Below, in pieces: positions 34,571 to 42,508 of a stretch of DNA of 64,000 nt; positions within the stretch are counted from its first letter, which is position 1; each line of letters begins with the position of its first letter. The notes under the pieces were generated by a model. It did no database searches. It saw nothing but the letters and a program-made list of their open reading frames with translations, and was not told where the DNA came from. Where the stretch lies: positions 62,001-126,000 of the forward strand of contig JALONL010000005.1 in NCBI GenBank assembly GCA_025454955.1, written 5' to 3'. The position numbers and the translations under genes are program-made. This DNA is from Bacteroidia bacterium. GTDB lineage: Bacteria > Bacteroidota > Bacteroidia > Palsa-965.

Positions 34571-35630
34571 AATCGGTTATTTGCTTGTTGAAGTTTTCGG
34601 CATCCTTATCGTGAAACTCCACTTCAATGGGAATATAAAACACCGGCAATCCTTCTACGGCTGCAAGCAGTTCGGGGCGCAGAAGACGCATGGCATCTTT
34701 TTCGGTGGTAAGGATGAGTTTATTTTCGGTTTGGAGATTGTGGTACAATTTACGCAGTTGCTGCAAATCGGCAAGTGTGTAGGCATGATGATCGGCAAAG
34801 CGCAGGGTGACTAATTCTTTCACCTTATCGCGGAGTTCGTATTCGAGCACACTCGAATTGGCAATGCCCGTGAGCAGTACAATGCTGTAGCCGCGTTCGA
34901 AGTAGTATTCCTTACTCAGCAGGGCTTTGCCGGGTTTGGCGCCAAAAGGCACAAGCTGCCCGTAGCGGATGGTGGAAAAGTATACCTGCTGCCAGCTTGC
35001 CGGATTTATTTCGCGGATAATACGCTTGCGTTCGAGCGGCGAAAACAGGGCCGGAGTTTTGGTCACTATAACAATATCGGCACGTTTCATACCCGCTTTC
35101 GACTCGCGCAGCAGGCCGGTGGGAAGCAAATGATCTTCGTAAAAAGGGCGGTTGTAATCGGTAAGCAGAATCTGCAAGCCGGGTTTAATGCGGCGGTGCT
35201 GATACACATCGTCGAGCACAATGGCCTGCAACTCGGGAAATTTCTCGCGCAAAAGTTTCACACCCCGCACCCGTCGCCCGTCAACCGCCACCGGCACCGA
35301 TTCGGGAAAACGCCGGCGAAACTGCATGGGCTCATCGCCAATCTGTGACGCATCAGAGTGAGCATCCGACAAAATAAAACCCCGCGTATTGCGCCCGTAG
35401 CCGCGGCTCAGTGTAGCCACTTTCAAATTCACCATCAGCAGCCGCACCAGATATTCCACATGCGGCGTTTTGCCTGTGCCTCCCGCCGTAAGGTTGCCCA
35501 CGCCAATAAGCGCCAGATCGGGGAAAGTGGTTGATTTAAACACTCCCAGATCAAACAGCTTATTACGAAGCCATACCACTACTCCGTAAAGCAGCGATAC
35601 TGGCCAGGCAAGAATGCGGAGGAATTTCAC
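34533..35630 (-). CDS. lpxK: Tetraacyldisaccharide 4'-kinase
   Basis: 365 residues. It phosphorylates the 4' position of the lipid A precursor at the inner membrane. It has an N-terminal membrane helix (FLRILAWPVSLLYGVVVWL), then the P-loop variant GVGNLTAGGTGKTPHVEYL, RGYGRNTRGF, DEPMQFRRRFP and ILTTEKDAMRL. The start is GTG at 35630, supported by a TATTTTCG promoter-like box at 35636-35643, which leaves five bases before the start. It shows that the cell makes lipid A. Pairing with a purine phosphorylase gene has no obvious metabolic reason. Confidence 0.95.
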   Translation of the reverse strand: MKFLRILAWPVSLLYGVVVWLRNKLFDLGVFKSTTFPDLALIGVGNLTAGGTGKTPHVEYLVRLLMVNLKVATLSRGYGRNTRGFILSDAHSDASQIGDEPMQFRRRFPESVPVAVDGRRVRGVKLLREKFPELQAIVLDDVYQHRRIKPGLQILLTDYNRPFYEDHLLPTGLLRESKAGMKRADIVIVTKTPALFSPLERKRIIREINPASWQQVYFSTIRYGQLVPFGAKPGKALLSKEYYFERGYSIVLLTGIANSSVLEYELRDKVKELVTLRFADHHAYTLADLQQLRKLYHNLQTENKLILTTEKDAMRLLRPELLAAVEGLPVFYIPIEVEFHDKDAENFNKQITDYVRSYYQQRKAH

Positions 35631-35697
35631 GGGGGCGAAAATACGATTTTTGGAGCGGGGAATTTACAGCAGTTTAAATACTTGATAATAAACATTT

Positions 35698-35730
35698 TAT
35701 AATTCTCTCGACAGTGTCGAGAGAATTATA
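35698..35730. repeat. Perfect 33-base palindrome
   Basis: TATAATTCTCTCGACA and TGTCGAGAGAATTATA, 16-bp arms around a single G. It lies in the 301-bp gap between the divergent lpxK and hydrolase genes. The size plan (16+1+16) is the same as the inner palindrome of the 119-bp elements, though the sequence differs. The remaining gap is AT-rich with no other feature seen. Confidence 0.7.
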
Positions 35731-35931
35731 CCGGGAAAATTTGCAGAATATTTTTCAGCCATCCCTTTTTCGATACATCAATATAATAATCATTTAACAC
35801 GAACCTATTTTGCTTTTCCCGCATTTAATAACCATACATATAATATACTGACGATAATCATACCCGCAAACTGATGCAAATTCTGTTTGCACCACCGGAG
35901 CCGGACTAACTTTCACCGAAAATAAAAAGCC

Positions 35932-36912
35932 ATGCGAACAATTTATTTGCTGCCGCTTCTGCTGCTGTTTACCACCTGCACCCGCACCGACGAAATCGGA
36001 GCCCTCGTTCCGCCTACCGTAGATCAGGATCGCAGCCTGCCTTCCATTCGCATCGATGTGGCCGGACATTCGCGGCTAATTCATGTGCGCACTTTTGGCG
36101 ATACGGCAAACCCCGTGCTGTTTCTCATTCACGGCAGCTACTCCGATTGTCATCCCTACTTCAACATTTGCGAAAGCCTTGCCGATAAATACTATGTAGT
36201 GGCCTGGGACCAGCGCGGATGCGGGCTTTCGGAGCGGATAACGGAAAACGAATTTTCGCTCGAAACCGCAGCCGAAGAAGTGAGCCGGATGAAAGCACAT
36301 TACTCGCCCCACAATAAAATCACCATCATAGGCCAAAGCTGGGGCGGCGGAATGGCCACATTGTTCACGGCAAAGCATCCGCAGGAGGTGGAACAACTGG
36401 TGCTCATCGAGCCCATTCCGCTCACCGGCAGCGACATGCAGCAACTGTACAAAAGCATTGTGGAATTTACCTACAACAACCAAAGCTGGAACAACATGGC
36501 CGTGCAGGGCATGGTACTTTCGGCCGACGATCATGCACAAATTGATTATCGCGCCCACATGATTCTGCGCAGTAACATGACAGCCGGCTATCATTGCGAT
36601 GGCAACAACCCGCCCGTATGGCCCGTGCATCGCGTAGGCGGCTACATGGAATACCTGCGCAACAAAGCCCTGGGCAATCCGGTAAGCGGCTTTACCTACG
36701 ATTTCCGTGAAGGAATCAGCGCATTTTCAGACACAGTGCTGGTAATGGGTGGTTCGTGCAGTTCGCTCGGTTATTCAGTGCAAAACCAATATACCCGGCC
36801 GCATTTCAGCGCCGCGCAGGTTATTGAAGTACAAAACGCCGGCCACCGCATGAATATCGAGAAACCCGAAGAAGTAATCAGCATTATCAAAAACTATTTA
36901 AATCAATACTAA
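35932..36912 (+). CDS. Alpha/beta hydrolase lipoprotein, proline iminopeptidase-like
   Basis: 326 residues. The lipoprotein signal MRTIYLLPLLLLFTTC predicts acylation at Cys16. Alpha/beta hydrolase marks: LFLIHGSYSDCHPYF (oxyanion loop), VAWDQRGCGLSE, IIGQSWGGGMATLF (nucleophile elbow, Ser in GQSWG) and QNAGHRMNIEKPEEV (catalytic His). At the place where the catalytic Asp usually follows strand 7 (G-x-x-D) the sequence is VMGGSCSSLGYS, with no acid. It is probably a membrane-anchored peptidase or esterase of unknown substrate. The next gene begins two bases after its stop, so they form an operon. Confidence 0.8.
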   Translation: MRTIYLLPLLLLFTTCTRTDEIGALVPPTVDQDRSLPSIRIDVAGHSRLIHVRTFGDTANPVLFLIHGSYSDCHPYFNICESLADKYYVVAWDQRGCGLSERITENEFSLETAAEEVSRMKAHYSPHNKITIIGQSWGGGMATLFTAKHPQEVEQLVLIEPIPLTGSDMQQLYKSIVEFTYNNQSWNNMAVQGMVLSADDHAQIDYRAHMILRSNMTAGYHCDGNNPPVWPVHRVGGYMEYLRNKALGNPVSGFTYDFREGISAFSDTVLVMGGSCSSLGYSVQNQYTRPHFSAAQVIEVQNAGHRMNIEKPEEVISIIKNYLNQY

Positions 36913-36914
36913 GT

Positions 36915-37628
36915 ATGAAACGGCTGCTCTTTTCGTGCCTTTTACTCACAGGCTTTACACAAGCAACTGCACAGGATTATTTTAGCCTGCTAAATCCCGG
37001 TTCGCAGTATGTGTATGCCGGAGTAAGTGCGGCCCCGGCACTCATGGCTCAAACCGGGTATGCCTTTTCAGGCGTTACAATAAAAGACAAACCTCTGGTG
37101 TTTACGGCCGGAATTACCCTTCCGCTGTTTTCACAAAAAGGATTTGATGCCGAATTAAACGTGGGCGCTGGCTATCAATGGGCACTGGCCAAAAACTGGA
37201 ACATGATTACCGGCCTTAGCTGGAACATCATGCGCAGCCAGGATATAAACGGACGTTACCTCTGCTCCGGCTTTAAACTGGATATGCTTCCTGCGTATTA
37301 TACCTCGCACTGGATGACAGGCCCGCACCTTGCACTCGATTACCGCCCCTGGCTGCACATACGCCACAGCGATTATTCCAAAGAAGCCTACACCGGTTTA
37401 TATCCCTCTGGCAGCGGCACCTATACCACCCCGCGCGATGGATGGTTTTTGCAGGATAATCTCGCACTGCAACTTGGCGCCGGTGTGGCATATTTCCGCA
37501 CCCACTGGAACATTAATCTAAAAGCCGGTTTCAACTGGCAGCCCAACCGCCTTGGCCTTATATCACTGCCCGATATTGGAATAATGCCCTTTTACGGCAG
37601 TGTAAATGTGGGCTACAAACTGCACTAA
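36915..37628 (+). CDS. Outer-membrane beta-barrel-like protein
   Basis: 237 residues. Signal peptide MKRLLFSCLLLTGFTQATAQ, then a body rich in aromatic residues and alternating strands (YVYAGVSAAPALMAQTGYAF, LVFTAGITLPLF, AELNVGAGYQWALAKNWNMI) ending in MPFYGSVNVGYKLH, a C-terminal strand of the kind seen in small outer-membrane barrels. It starts two bases after the lipoprotein hydrolase stop. No specific family recognised. Confidence 0.7.
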   Translation: MKRLLFSCLLLTGFTQATAQDYFSLLNPGSQYVYAGVSAAPALMAQTGYAFSGVTIKDKPLVFTAGITLPLFSQKGFDAELNVGAGYQWALAKNWNMITGLSWNIMRSQDINGRYLCSGFKLDMLPAYYTSHWMTGPHLALDYRPWLHIRHSDYSKEAYTGLYPSGSGTYTTPRDGWFLQDNLALQLGAGVAYFRTHWNINLKAGFNWQPNRLGLISLPDIGIMPFYGSVNVGYKLH

Positions 37629-37652
37629 ACAATCACACACACTCAATCGCAA

Positions 37653-38246
37653 TCAGGTTTTACCCGCCGACACAAATTTCTCGCGCACCCGGCTCAGCGT
37701 TTCCGGTGTAATTTTCAGGTAAGAGGCAATCATCTTCAGCGGAAAATGCCCGAATAGTTCTTTCCTGTCCTTCATAAGCCCTTCGTATTTCCCGTAGGGC
37801 GTTTGCTGCCGGTCGAAATACTGCACGCGGGTATTTACTTCTTCCAGAATACGCCCAAGCTGTATAAACTTTTGCGAAACAGAAATGAGATAATGAATAT
37901 CCTCCATTCTCACCTCCAGCAACCTGCACACCGAAGAGGCTTTAATACACACCTCCGATGCCCGCTGCCCCACAAAACTGGAATGATTGAGCACCCAGTC
38001 GCCGGTAATATGCAAATCAATAATCCGTTCCTCGCCTGTATCATTCAGTTCGTACTGGTACGCACAACCATCTATAAGGTAAAATGCGGTTTGATTCACC
38101 CTGCCCCGCTCCAGCAAAATTTCGCCTTTGCCTGCAAGTCGTATCCGGGTATGCCTGGCAAATAATTCCACCAAACGTTCCTCACTTATTCCGTAACCGG
38201 AAAGCAACGAATGGAGCGAAAATTCGGATGCGATGGAATGATTCAT
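37653..38246 (-). CDS. Crp/Fnr-family transcriptional regulator
   Basis: 197 residues. The N-terminal cyclic-nucleotide-binding fold (IRLAGKGEILLERGRVNQTAFYLIDG; ERIIDLHITGDWVLNHSSF) is joined by a dimer helix to a C-terminal helix-turn-helix (LKMIASYLKITPETLSRVREK). The recognition helix ends almost at the C-terminus, as in many Bacteroidota Crp-like regulators. The effector is unknown. It converges on the barrel gene; no target is visible in the neighbourhood. Confidence 0.88.
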   Translation of the reverse strand: MNHSIASEFSLHSLLSGYGISEERLVELFARHTRIRLAGKGEILLERGRVNQTAFYLIDGCAYQYELNDTGEERIIDLHITGDWVLNHSSFVGQRASEVCIKASSVCRLLEVRMEDIHYLISVSQKFIQLGRILEEVNTRVQYFDRQQTPYGKYEGLMKDRKELFGHFPLKMIASYLKITPETLSRVREKFVSAGKT

Positions 38247-38329
38247 TTCAGAAACTGAATCACAAGATAATTACTCTTACCAGAAAATTCACCCGCCAAT
38301 CTGCCTGAACAGCTATTATCCGCAGGCAT

Positions 38330-39607
38330 TTACTCTTCCATCAATCCCTGCAGCAACGCTTCCAGCCGGTCTTTAGGGGGCAGATAAAGCTGATATTTTG
38401 CCAGAAGAATCTGATTGGTAATTCCATCCAGTGCATATTCAACCAGCACATTGTTTTTAGACGCGCCCAGAATAATTCCTATCGGTGCATTATCGTCGTC
38501 GGCCGCCTCTTCACGCTTAAAATAGTTTAAGTAAAGATTCATTTGTCCGATATCGAGATGGTCTATTTCGCCGCGTTTAAGATCAATAAGCACAAAGCAT
38601 TTCAGAATGCGGTGATAGAATAATATGTCTACATGAAAATGCCTGCCGGCAATACTCATCCGGTATTGCCGGGCAATAAATGCAAAGCCTTTCCCCATTT
38701 CCATAATAAACTGCTGAAGATGGGAAATGATTTTGTCTTCAAGTTCGGTTTCGGCAAATTGATGCGGCTCGGGTATATCCAGAAACTCAAGCACAAACGG
38801 ATCTTTAATCAAATCGGCCGGATGTTCTATTTTGTGCCCGTGGTTTGAAATGCGGAATACTTCCTTTTTGTTTTTCTGCAGGGCAATGCGGTGAAAAAGC
38901 ATACTTTGCATTTGCCGCTTCAACTCGCGCACACTCCAGCGTTCCTGATCGCACTGCCGCAGGTAAAAACTGAATTCAAGATCGCTTTCTGCTTTTAATA
39001 TTTCTATATAATGGCTCCACGAAAGGTTAAATTGCCGGGGCGATAGCTCAATTACTTCCAATTGTCCGGACACTGTCTGGATTTTTCCAGATTGTCCGGA
39101 CACTTTCCTGCCTTTCTTCAATTGTCCGGACACTGTCTGGATTTTCTCAGATTGTCCGGACACTTTTCTGCCTTTTTTCAATTGTCCGGACACTGTCTGG
39201 ATTTTTCCAGATTGTCCAGACACTGTCTGGATTTTTTCAGATTGTCCAGACACTGTCTGGATTTTTTCAGATTGTCCGGACACTGTCTGGATTTTCTCCA
39301 ATTGTCCGGACAGTGTCCGGACTTTTTCAAATCGGATATAAAACTGCCTGATTTGAAACAGATTGGATCGGCCAAAACCTTTCCCGTAAGCCAGTGTAAG
39401 ATCTTTTGAAAGTCGGTCCAGTAACTGAGTGCCGTATTCGGCTTTCACGTTGCCTTTTTGCTCAAACTCCACAATATAGCGGCCTATTTCCCAATAGGTT
39501 TGAACTAATGCCTGGTTTACCTGATTAATTGCCGTTTCCCGGCCTGTATGTATCGCGTGGCCGATACTTTTTACCAATTCTTTGTACTGCACTTTTGTCA
39601 ACTTCAT
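38330..39607 (-). CDS. DUF1016 (YhcG-like) PD-(D/E)XK nuclease-domain protein with internal 10-residue repeats
   Basis: 425 residues. The DUF1016 N-terminal half (INQVNQALVQTYWEIGRYIVEFEQ, LSKDLTLAYGKGFGRSNLFQIRQFYIRF) and C-terminal PD-(D/E)XK domain (HVDILFYHRILKCFVLIDLKRGEI, then DDDNAPIGIILGASKN) are intact. Between them, residues 93-182 are nine tandem decamers of the type IQTVSGQSEK. In ordinary family members a single such segment precedes the SWSHY block, which is present here as NLSWSHYIEIL. Family members are restriction-like nucleases often carried by mobile DNA. This copy stands alone, with no modification enzyme next to it. Confidence 0.88.
   Translation of the reverse strand: MKLTKVQYKELVKSIGHAIHTGRETAINQVNQALVQTYWEIGRYIVEFEQKGNVKAEYGTQLLDRLSKDLTLAYGKGFGRSNLFQIRQFYIRFEKVRTLSGQLEKIQTVSGQSEKIQTVSGQSEKIQTVSGQSGKIQTVSGQLKKGRKVSGQSEKIQTVSGQLKKGRKVSGQSGKIQTVSGQLEVIELSPRQFNLSWSHYIEILKAESDLEFSFYLRQCDQERWSVRELKRQMQSMLFHRIALQKNKKEVFRISNHGHKIEHPADLIKDPFVLEFLDIPEPHQFAETELEDKIISHLQQFIMEMGKGFAFIARQYRMSIAGRHFHVDILFYHRILKCFVLIDLKRGEIDHLDIGQMNLYLNYFKREEAADDDNAPIGIILGASKNNVLVEYALDGITNQILLAKYQLYLPPKDRLEALLQGLMEE
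39061..39330 (-). repeat. Nine in-frame 30-bp tandem repeats inside the DUF1016 gene
   Basis: Nine units of exactly 30 bp, each starting ATTGTCCGGACA or ATTGTCCAGACA on the plus strand. Two unit types alternate in part: one encodes IQTVSGQ, the other GRKVSGQ. Because the unit is a multiple of three, gain or loss of units keeps the frame. Confidence 0.95.
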
Positions 39608-39999
39608 GGTGAATGGTTTTGAAAAATGGCAAAATAGATGGGTGAGGTGCCGGTTGAGGAGAAATAAATATCAACAGGCGCTCAAGTCGTTGAAAACGAC
39701 TGAGTTAAAATTGATAAGAATGAGAAGATTAAACAGCAGGGGACGCCGCTCAAAACCTTTAATTTATTTAAGGAAAATTTGGAGCGAACCGTAAGCAGCA
39801 TCAAAAAAACAGCTGTCCCGGCTATCCGCTCCAACTCCTCGGTGCATATTACCTATGCTAAAGCAAAGTACAACCTGCGGGGTTTCCACTCCTATCCGGG
39901 CTGGAAAATCATACCACCATCGCATTTCATTCACTTCCCCCAGCCCCCGCCTCCTGCACCTGTTGCCAAACCCGCCATCCTCTCCCTATCTTTACACAC
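39608..39999. other. 392-bp intergenic region between divergent genes
   Basis: No convincing ORF. A hairpin AGTCGTT / AACGACT (39685-39701, 3-base loop) lies 78 bases upstream of the DUF1016 start. A GC-richer stretch around 39810-39842 (CTGTCCCGGCTATCCGCTCC) looks unlike its AT-rich surroundings. A promoter-like TATCTTTA at 39987-39994 serves the downstream gene. Confidence 0.5.
39987..39994 (+). promoter_or_regulatory. -7 promoter-like box of the Nif3-like gene
   Basis: TATCTTTA, one base off TAnnTTTG, five bases before ATG 40000. Confidence 0.45.
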
Positions 40000-41094
40000 A
40001 TGAAACTTGCACACCTGCTCGATTACCTCGAAAGCATTGCCCCGCCAGCCTTCCAGGAAAGCTACGACAATAGCCGCCTGCTCACCGGCCACCCCGGCAT
40101 GGAAATCACCGCCGCACTTTGCACACTCGACTGCACCGAGGCCGTGGTGGACGAGGCCATTGCCACAGACTGCAACCTTATTGTGGCGCATCACCCCATT
40201 ATTTTTGGCGGCCTCAAACAACTTACCGGCCGCAATTATGTGGAACGCACCATCATTAAGGCCATCAAACACGATATTGCCATTTACGCCATACACACCA
40301 ACCTCGACAATGTGCATACCGGCGTAAATGCCCGCATTGCAGAGCGGCTGGGGCTCACAAACACACGCATTTTACAGCCAAAGGCCGGGCTGCTGGCCAA
40401 ATTGGTCACCTTTTGCCCCACCGCACAGGCCCCCGCACTGCGCCAGGCCCTTTTTGCCGCCGGAGCCGGACAAATTGGCAACTACGACAGTTGCAGCTTC
40501 AGCACCCCCGGGCAGGGCACTTTCCGTGGCAACGAAGCCTCCACTCCTTTTGTAGGCGAAAAAGGCCAGCTCCACACCGAAGCCGAAGAACGCATCGAAG
40601 TCGTTTACCCGCGCCACCTGGCAGGCCGCATAATTAAAGCCCTGCTGGCCGCGCATCCCTACGAGGAAGTGGCCTACGACCAGATTCCGCTCGACAATGC
40701 CTGGGCACAAACCGGCAGCGGCATGGTGGGCGAATTGCCCCAGGCCATGCCCCCCCAAGCCTTCCTCGCCCACCTCAAAACCACCATGCAGGCCACCGTA
40801 ATACGCTTCACCCCGGTTGAAAAACCCATAAAACGCGTGGCCGTATGTGGCGGCGCAGGCAGCTTTTTGCTCGGAGCCGCAAAAGCCTCCGGCGCAGATG
40901 CTTATGTTACAGCTGATTACAAATACCACGAGTTTTTCGATGCCGAGAACCAGCTCATGATCGCCGATATTGGCCACTACGAAAGCGAACAGTTTACAAA
41001 ACAACTTTTGGCCGACCGCATTACCGAAAAATTTACTACTTTTGCAGTCCGCCTTTCGGGCGTTAATACCAATCCGATAAGCTACTATACATGA
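40000..41094 (+). CDS. Nif3-like dinuclear metal centre protein
   Basis: 364 residues. Metal-binding motifs at both ends are visible: LIVAHHPIIFGGLK and IYAIHTNLDN near the N-terminus, and IADIGHYESEQF near the C-terminus. The middle (about residues 130-240) is the inserted PII-like domain found in the long bacterial form (LAKLVTFCPTAQAPALRQAL). The family forms hexameric toroids with two metals per subunit; its true reaction is uncertain (suggested hydrolase or metal-insertion role). The next gene starts inside its stop codon (ATGA overlap), so the two are coupled. Confidence 0.92.
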   Translation: MKLAHLLDYLESIAPPAFQESYDNSRLLTGHPGMEITAALCTLDCTEAVVDEAIATDCNLIVAHHPIIFGGLKQLTGRNYVERTIIKAIKHDIAIYAIHTNLDNVHTGVNARIAERLGLTNTRILQPKAGLLAKLVTFCPTAQAPALRQALFAAGAGQIGNYDSCSFSTPGQGTFRGNEASTPFVGEKGQLHTEAEERIEVVYPRHLAGRIIKALLAAHPYEEVAYDQIPLDNAWAQTGSGMVGELPQAMPPQAFLAHLKTTMQATVIRFTPVEKPIKRVAVCGGAGSFLLGAAKASGADAYVTADYKYHEFFDAENQLMIADIGHYESEQFTKQLLADRITEKFTTFAVRLSGVNTNPISYYT

Positions 41095-41900
41095 GCATTA
41101 AAGCTAAAAAAGGTGACGACCGCGCTGATATTCCGGTAGAGGAAAAGCTCCGCGCCCTTTACGAACTGCAACAGATCGACTCTCAGATCGACCGCATACG
41201 CACCGTGCGCGGTGAACTTCCGCTCGAAGTGCGCGACCTCGAAGACGAAGTTGCAGGCCTCGAAACCCGCCTGAACAACCTTAACGAAGAGCTCAAAGCC
41301 CTTCAGGATGGTATCGTGGAAAAGAAAAACGCCATCAAAGACGCACAGGCGGCCGTAAAAAAATACGAAGCCCAGCAAGGCAAAGTGCGAAACAACCGCG
41401 AGTTCGACGCACTCACCAAAGAAATCGAATTCCAAAACCTCGAAGAGCAATTGGCCAACAAACGCATCAAGGAATTTGAAGCGCAGATTGTGGCTAAAAA
41501 AGACCTCGTTGCCTCTTCTCAGGCCACCCTCGAAGAACGTGCCGCCGACCTCAAACTCAAAAAAGAAGAGCTCGAAGACATCGTTTCCGAAACCCGCAAG
41601 GAAGAAGAAGAACTCATGGCACGCTCCACTGCTGCCGAAGTAAAAATCGAAGACCGCCTGCTCAACGCCTACAAACGCGTGCGCCAGAACGTGCGCAACG
41701 GACTCGCCGTAGTACCCGTTCAGCGCGATGCCTGCGGTGGCTGCTTCAACAAAATTCCGCCCCAGCGCCAGCTCGATATTCGTCTGCACAAGAAAATTAT
41801 CGTGTGCGAACACTGCGGCCGCATTCTCGTCGAAGCCGACTTCCTCCTCGGTCACAGCAGCATCGAAGAACTCATGAAAAACGCAGCGGCCAACAAATAA
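41091..41900 (+). CDS. C4-type zinc-ribbon protein with long coiled coil
   Basis: 269 residues. Residues about 15-190 are a nearly continuous heptad coiled coil (ELQQIDSQIDRI ... LKKEELEDIVSETRKEEEEL). It ends in a zinc ribbon with two CxxC pairs (RDACGGCFNKIPP and IVCEHCGRILVE). The family is the CT398/CdsZ-like group, often next to Nif3-like genes as here, and is thought to act in RNA or macromolecular assembly; its function is not settled. Cytoplasmic. It is followed by a strong terminator. Confidence 0.9.
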   Translation: MSIKAKKGDDRADIPVEEKLRALYELQQIDSQIDRIRTVRGELPLEVRDLEDEVAGLETRLNNLNEELKALQDGIVEKKNAIKDAQAAVKKYEAQQGKVRNNREFDALTKEIEFQNLEEQLANKRIKEFEAQIVAKKDLVASSQATLEERAADLKLKKEELEDIVSETRKEEEELMARSTAAEVKIEDRLLNAYKRVRQNVRNGLAVVPVQRDACGGCFNKIPPQRQLDIRLHKKIIVCEHCGRILVEADFLLGHSSIEELMKNAAANK

Positions 41901-41917
41901 GCCACTGTAAACCATAC

Positions 41918-41955
41918 AAAAGCCGGTCAGGATTTTTCCCCGACCGGCTTTTTTT
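41918..41955 (+). terminator. Rho-independent terminator, probably bidirectional
   Basis: AAAAGCCGGTC (from 41918) pairs with GACCGGCTTTTTTT (41942-41955). It lies between the convergent zinc-ribbon and exonuclease genes and has A- and T-runs on both sides. Confidence 0.85.
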
Positions 41956-41970
41956 ATGACGATGGTTGAA

Positions 41971-42489
41971 CTAGAATTTGATCTTCAACCCGAGCTTATT
42001 ACGCATCGTAAGCAAAGCCTCCGCATTGCCCCGCGCATCATCCACCGGATGGTGCGTATGTTTGGTTTTCCTCAAATACTTGAATGTTTTAAACATATCC
42101 TTTTCCATTCCCTTGTAAAGACTTCCCAAATTCTGCGAACTGTGCCCGAAAGGATTTTCGCCGGTGAAATGATGGAAATACCAGCAAATAAACATCCAGT
42201 CGAACCCGTTGTTATCGCTTATAAAAATAGGCCGGTCGGCACAGTTAGCTTTAATCCACACCGCAAAGGCTTTCATTACTTCTGCCGGCTCGTCGAAACT
42301 CATGGTTTCCTCGCGCGTGTGGCCCGATACGGCCAACGCTTCGGGAATATAGTTATCGGAAACCGGTTTCAGTTTACCATAAAAAGTTTTGTCCAACGCC
42401 TCATCCACTATCACTGCGCCGAAAGAAATCATAGAATAATCGCCGGGGATAGGCCCGTCGCTTTCTATGTCAACCATTACGTAGGCCAT
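41971..42489 (-). CDS. DEDDh-type 3'-5' exonuclease
   Basis: 172 residues. The acidic residues of the fold are visible: YVMVDIESDGPIPG (Asp and Glu), FISDNNGFDWMFICWYF (Asp), and THHPVDDARGNAEALL (His and Asp). The short length and the ESDGPIPG form resemble the small RNase-T-like exonucleases of unknown target. Cytoplasmic. It sits just downstream of the porin gene on the same strand (19-base gap). Confidence 0.85.
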   Translation of the reverse strand: MAYVMVDIESDGPIPGDYSMISFGAVIVDEALDKTFYGKLKPVSDNYIPEALAVSGHTREETMSFDEPAEVMKAFAVWIKANCADRPIFISDNNGFDWMFICWYFHHFTGENPFGHSSQNLGSLYKGMEKDMFKTFKYLRKTKHTHHPVDDARGNAEALLTMRNKLGLKIKF

Positions 42490-42508
42490 AGATTATTATG
42501 TATTGATA

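Noticed and set aside
39062..39409. Plus-strand ORF opposite the DUF1016 repeat
   Set aside because: It is the antisense reading of the 30-bp repeat. The minus-strand frame continues into conserved DUF1016 sequence on both sides and is the real gene.
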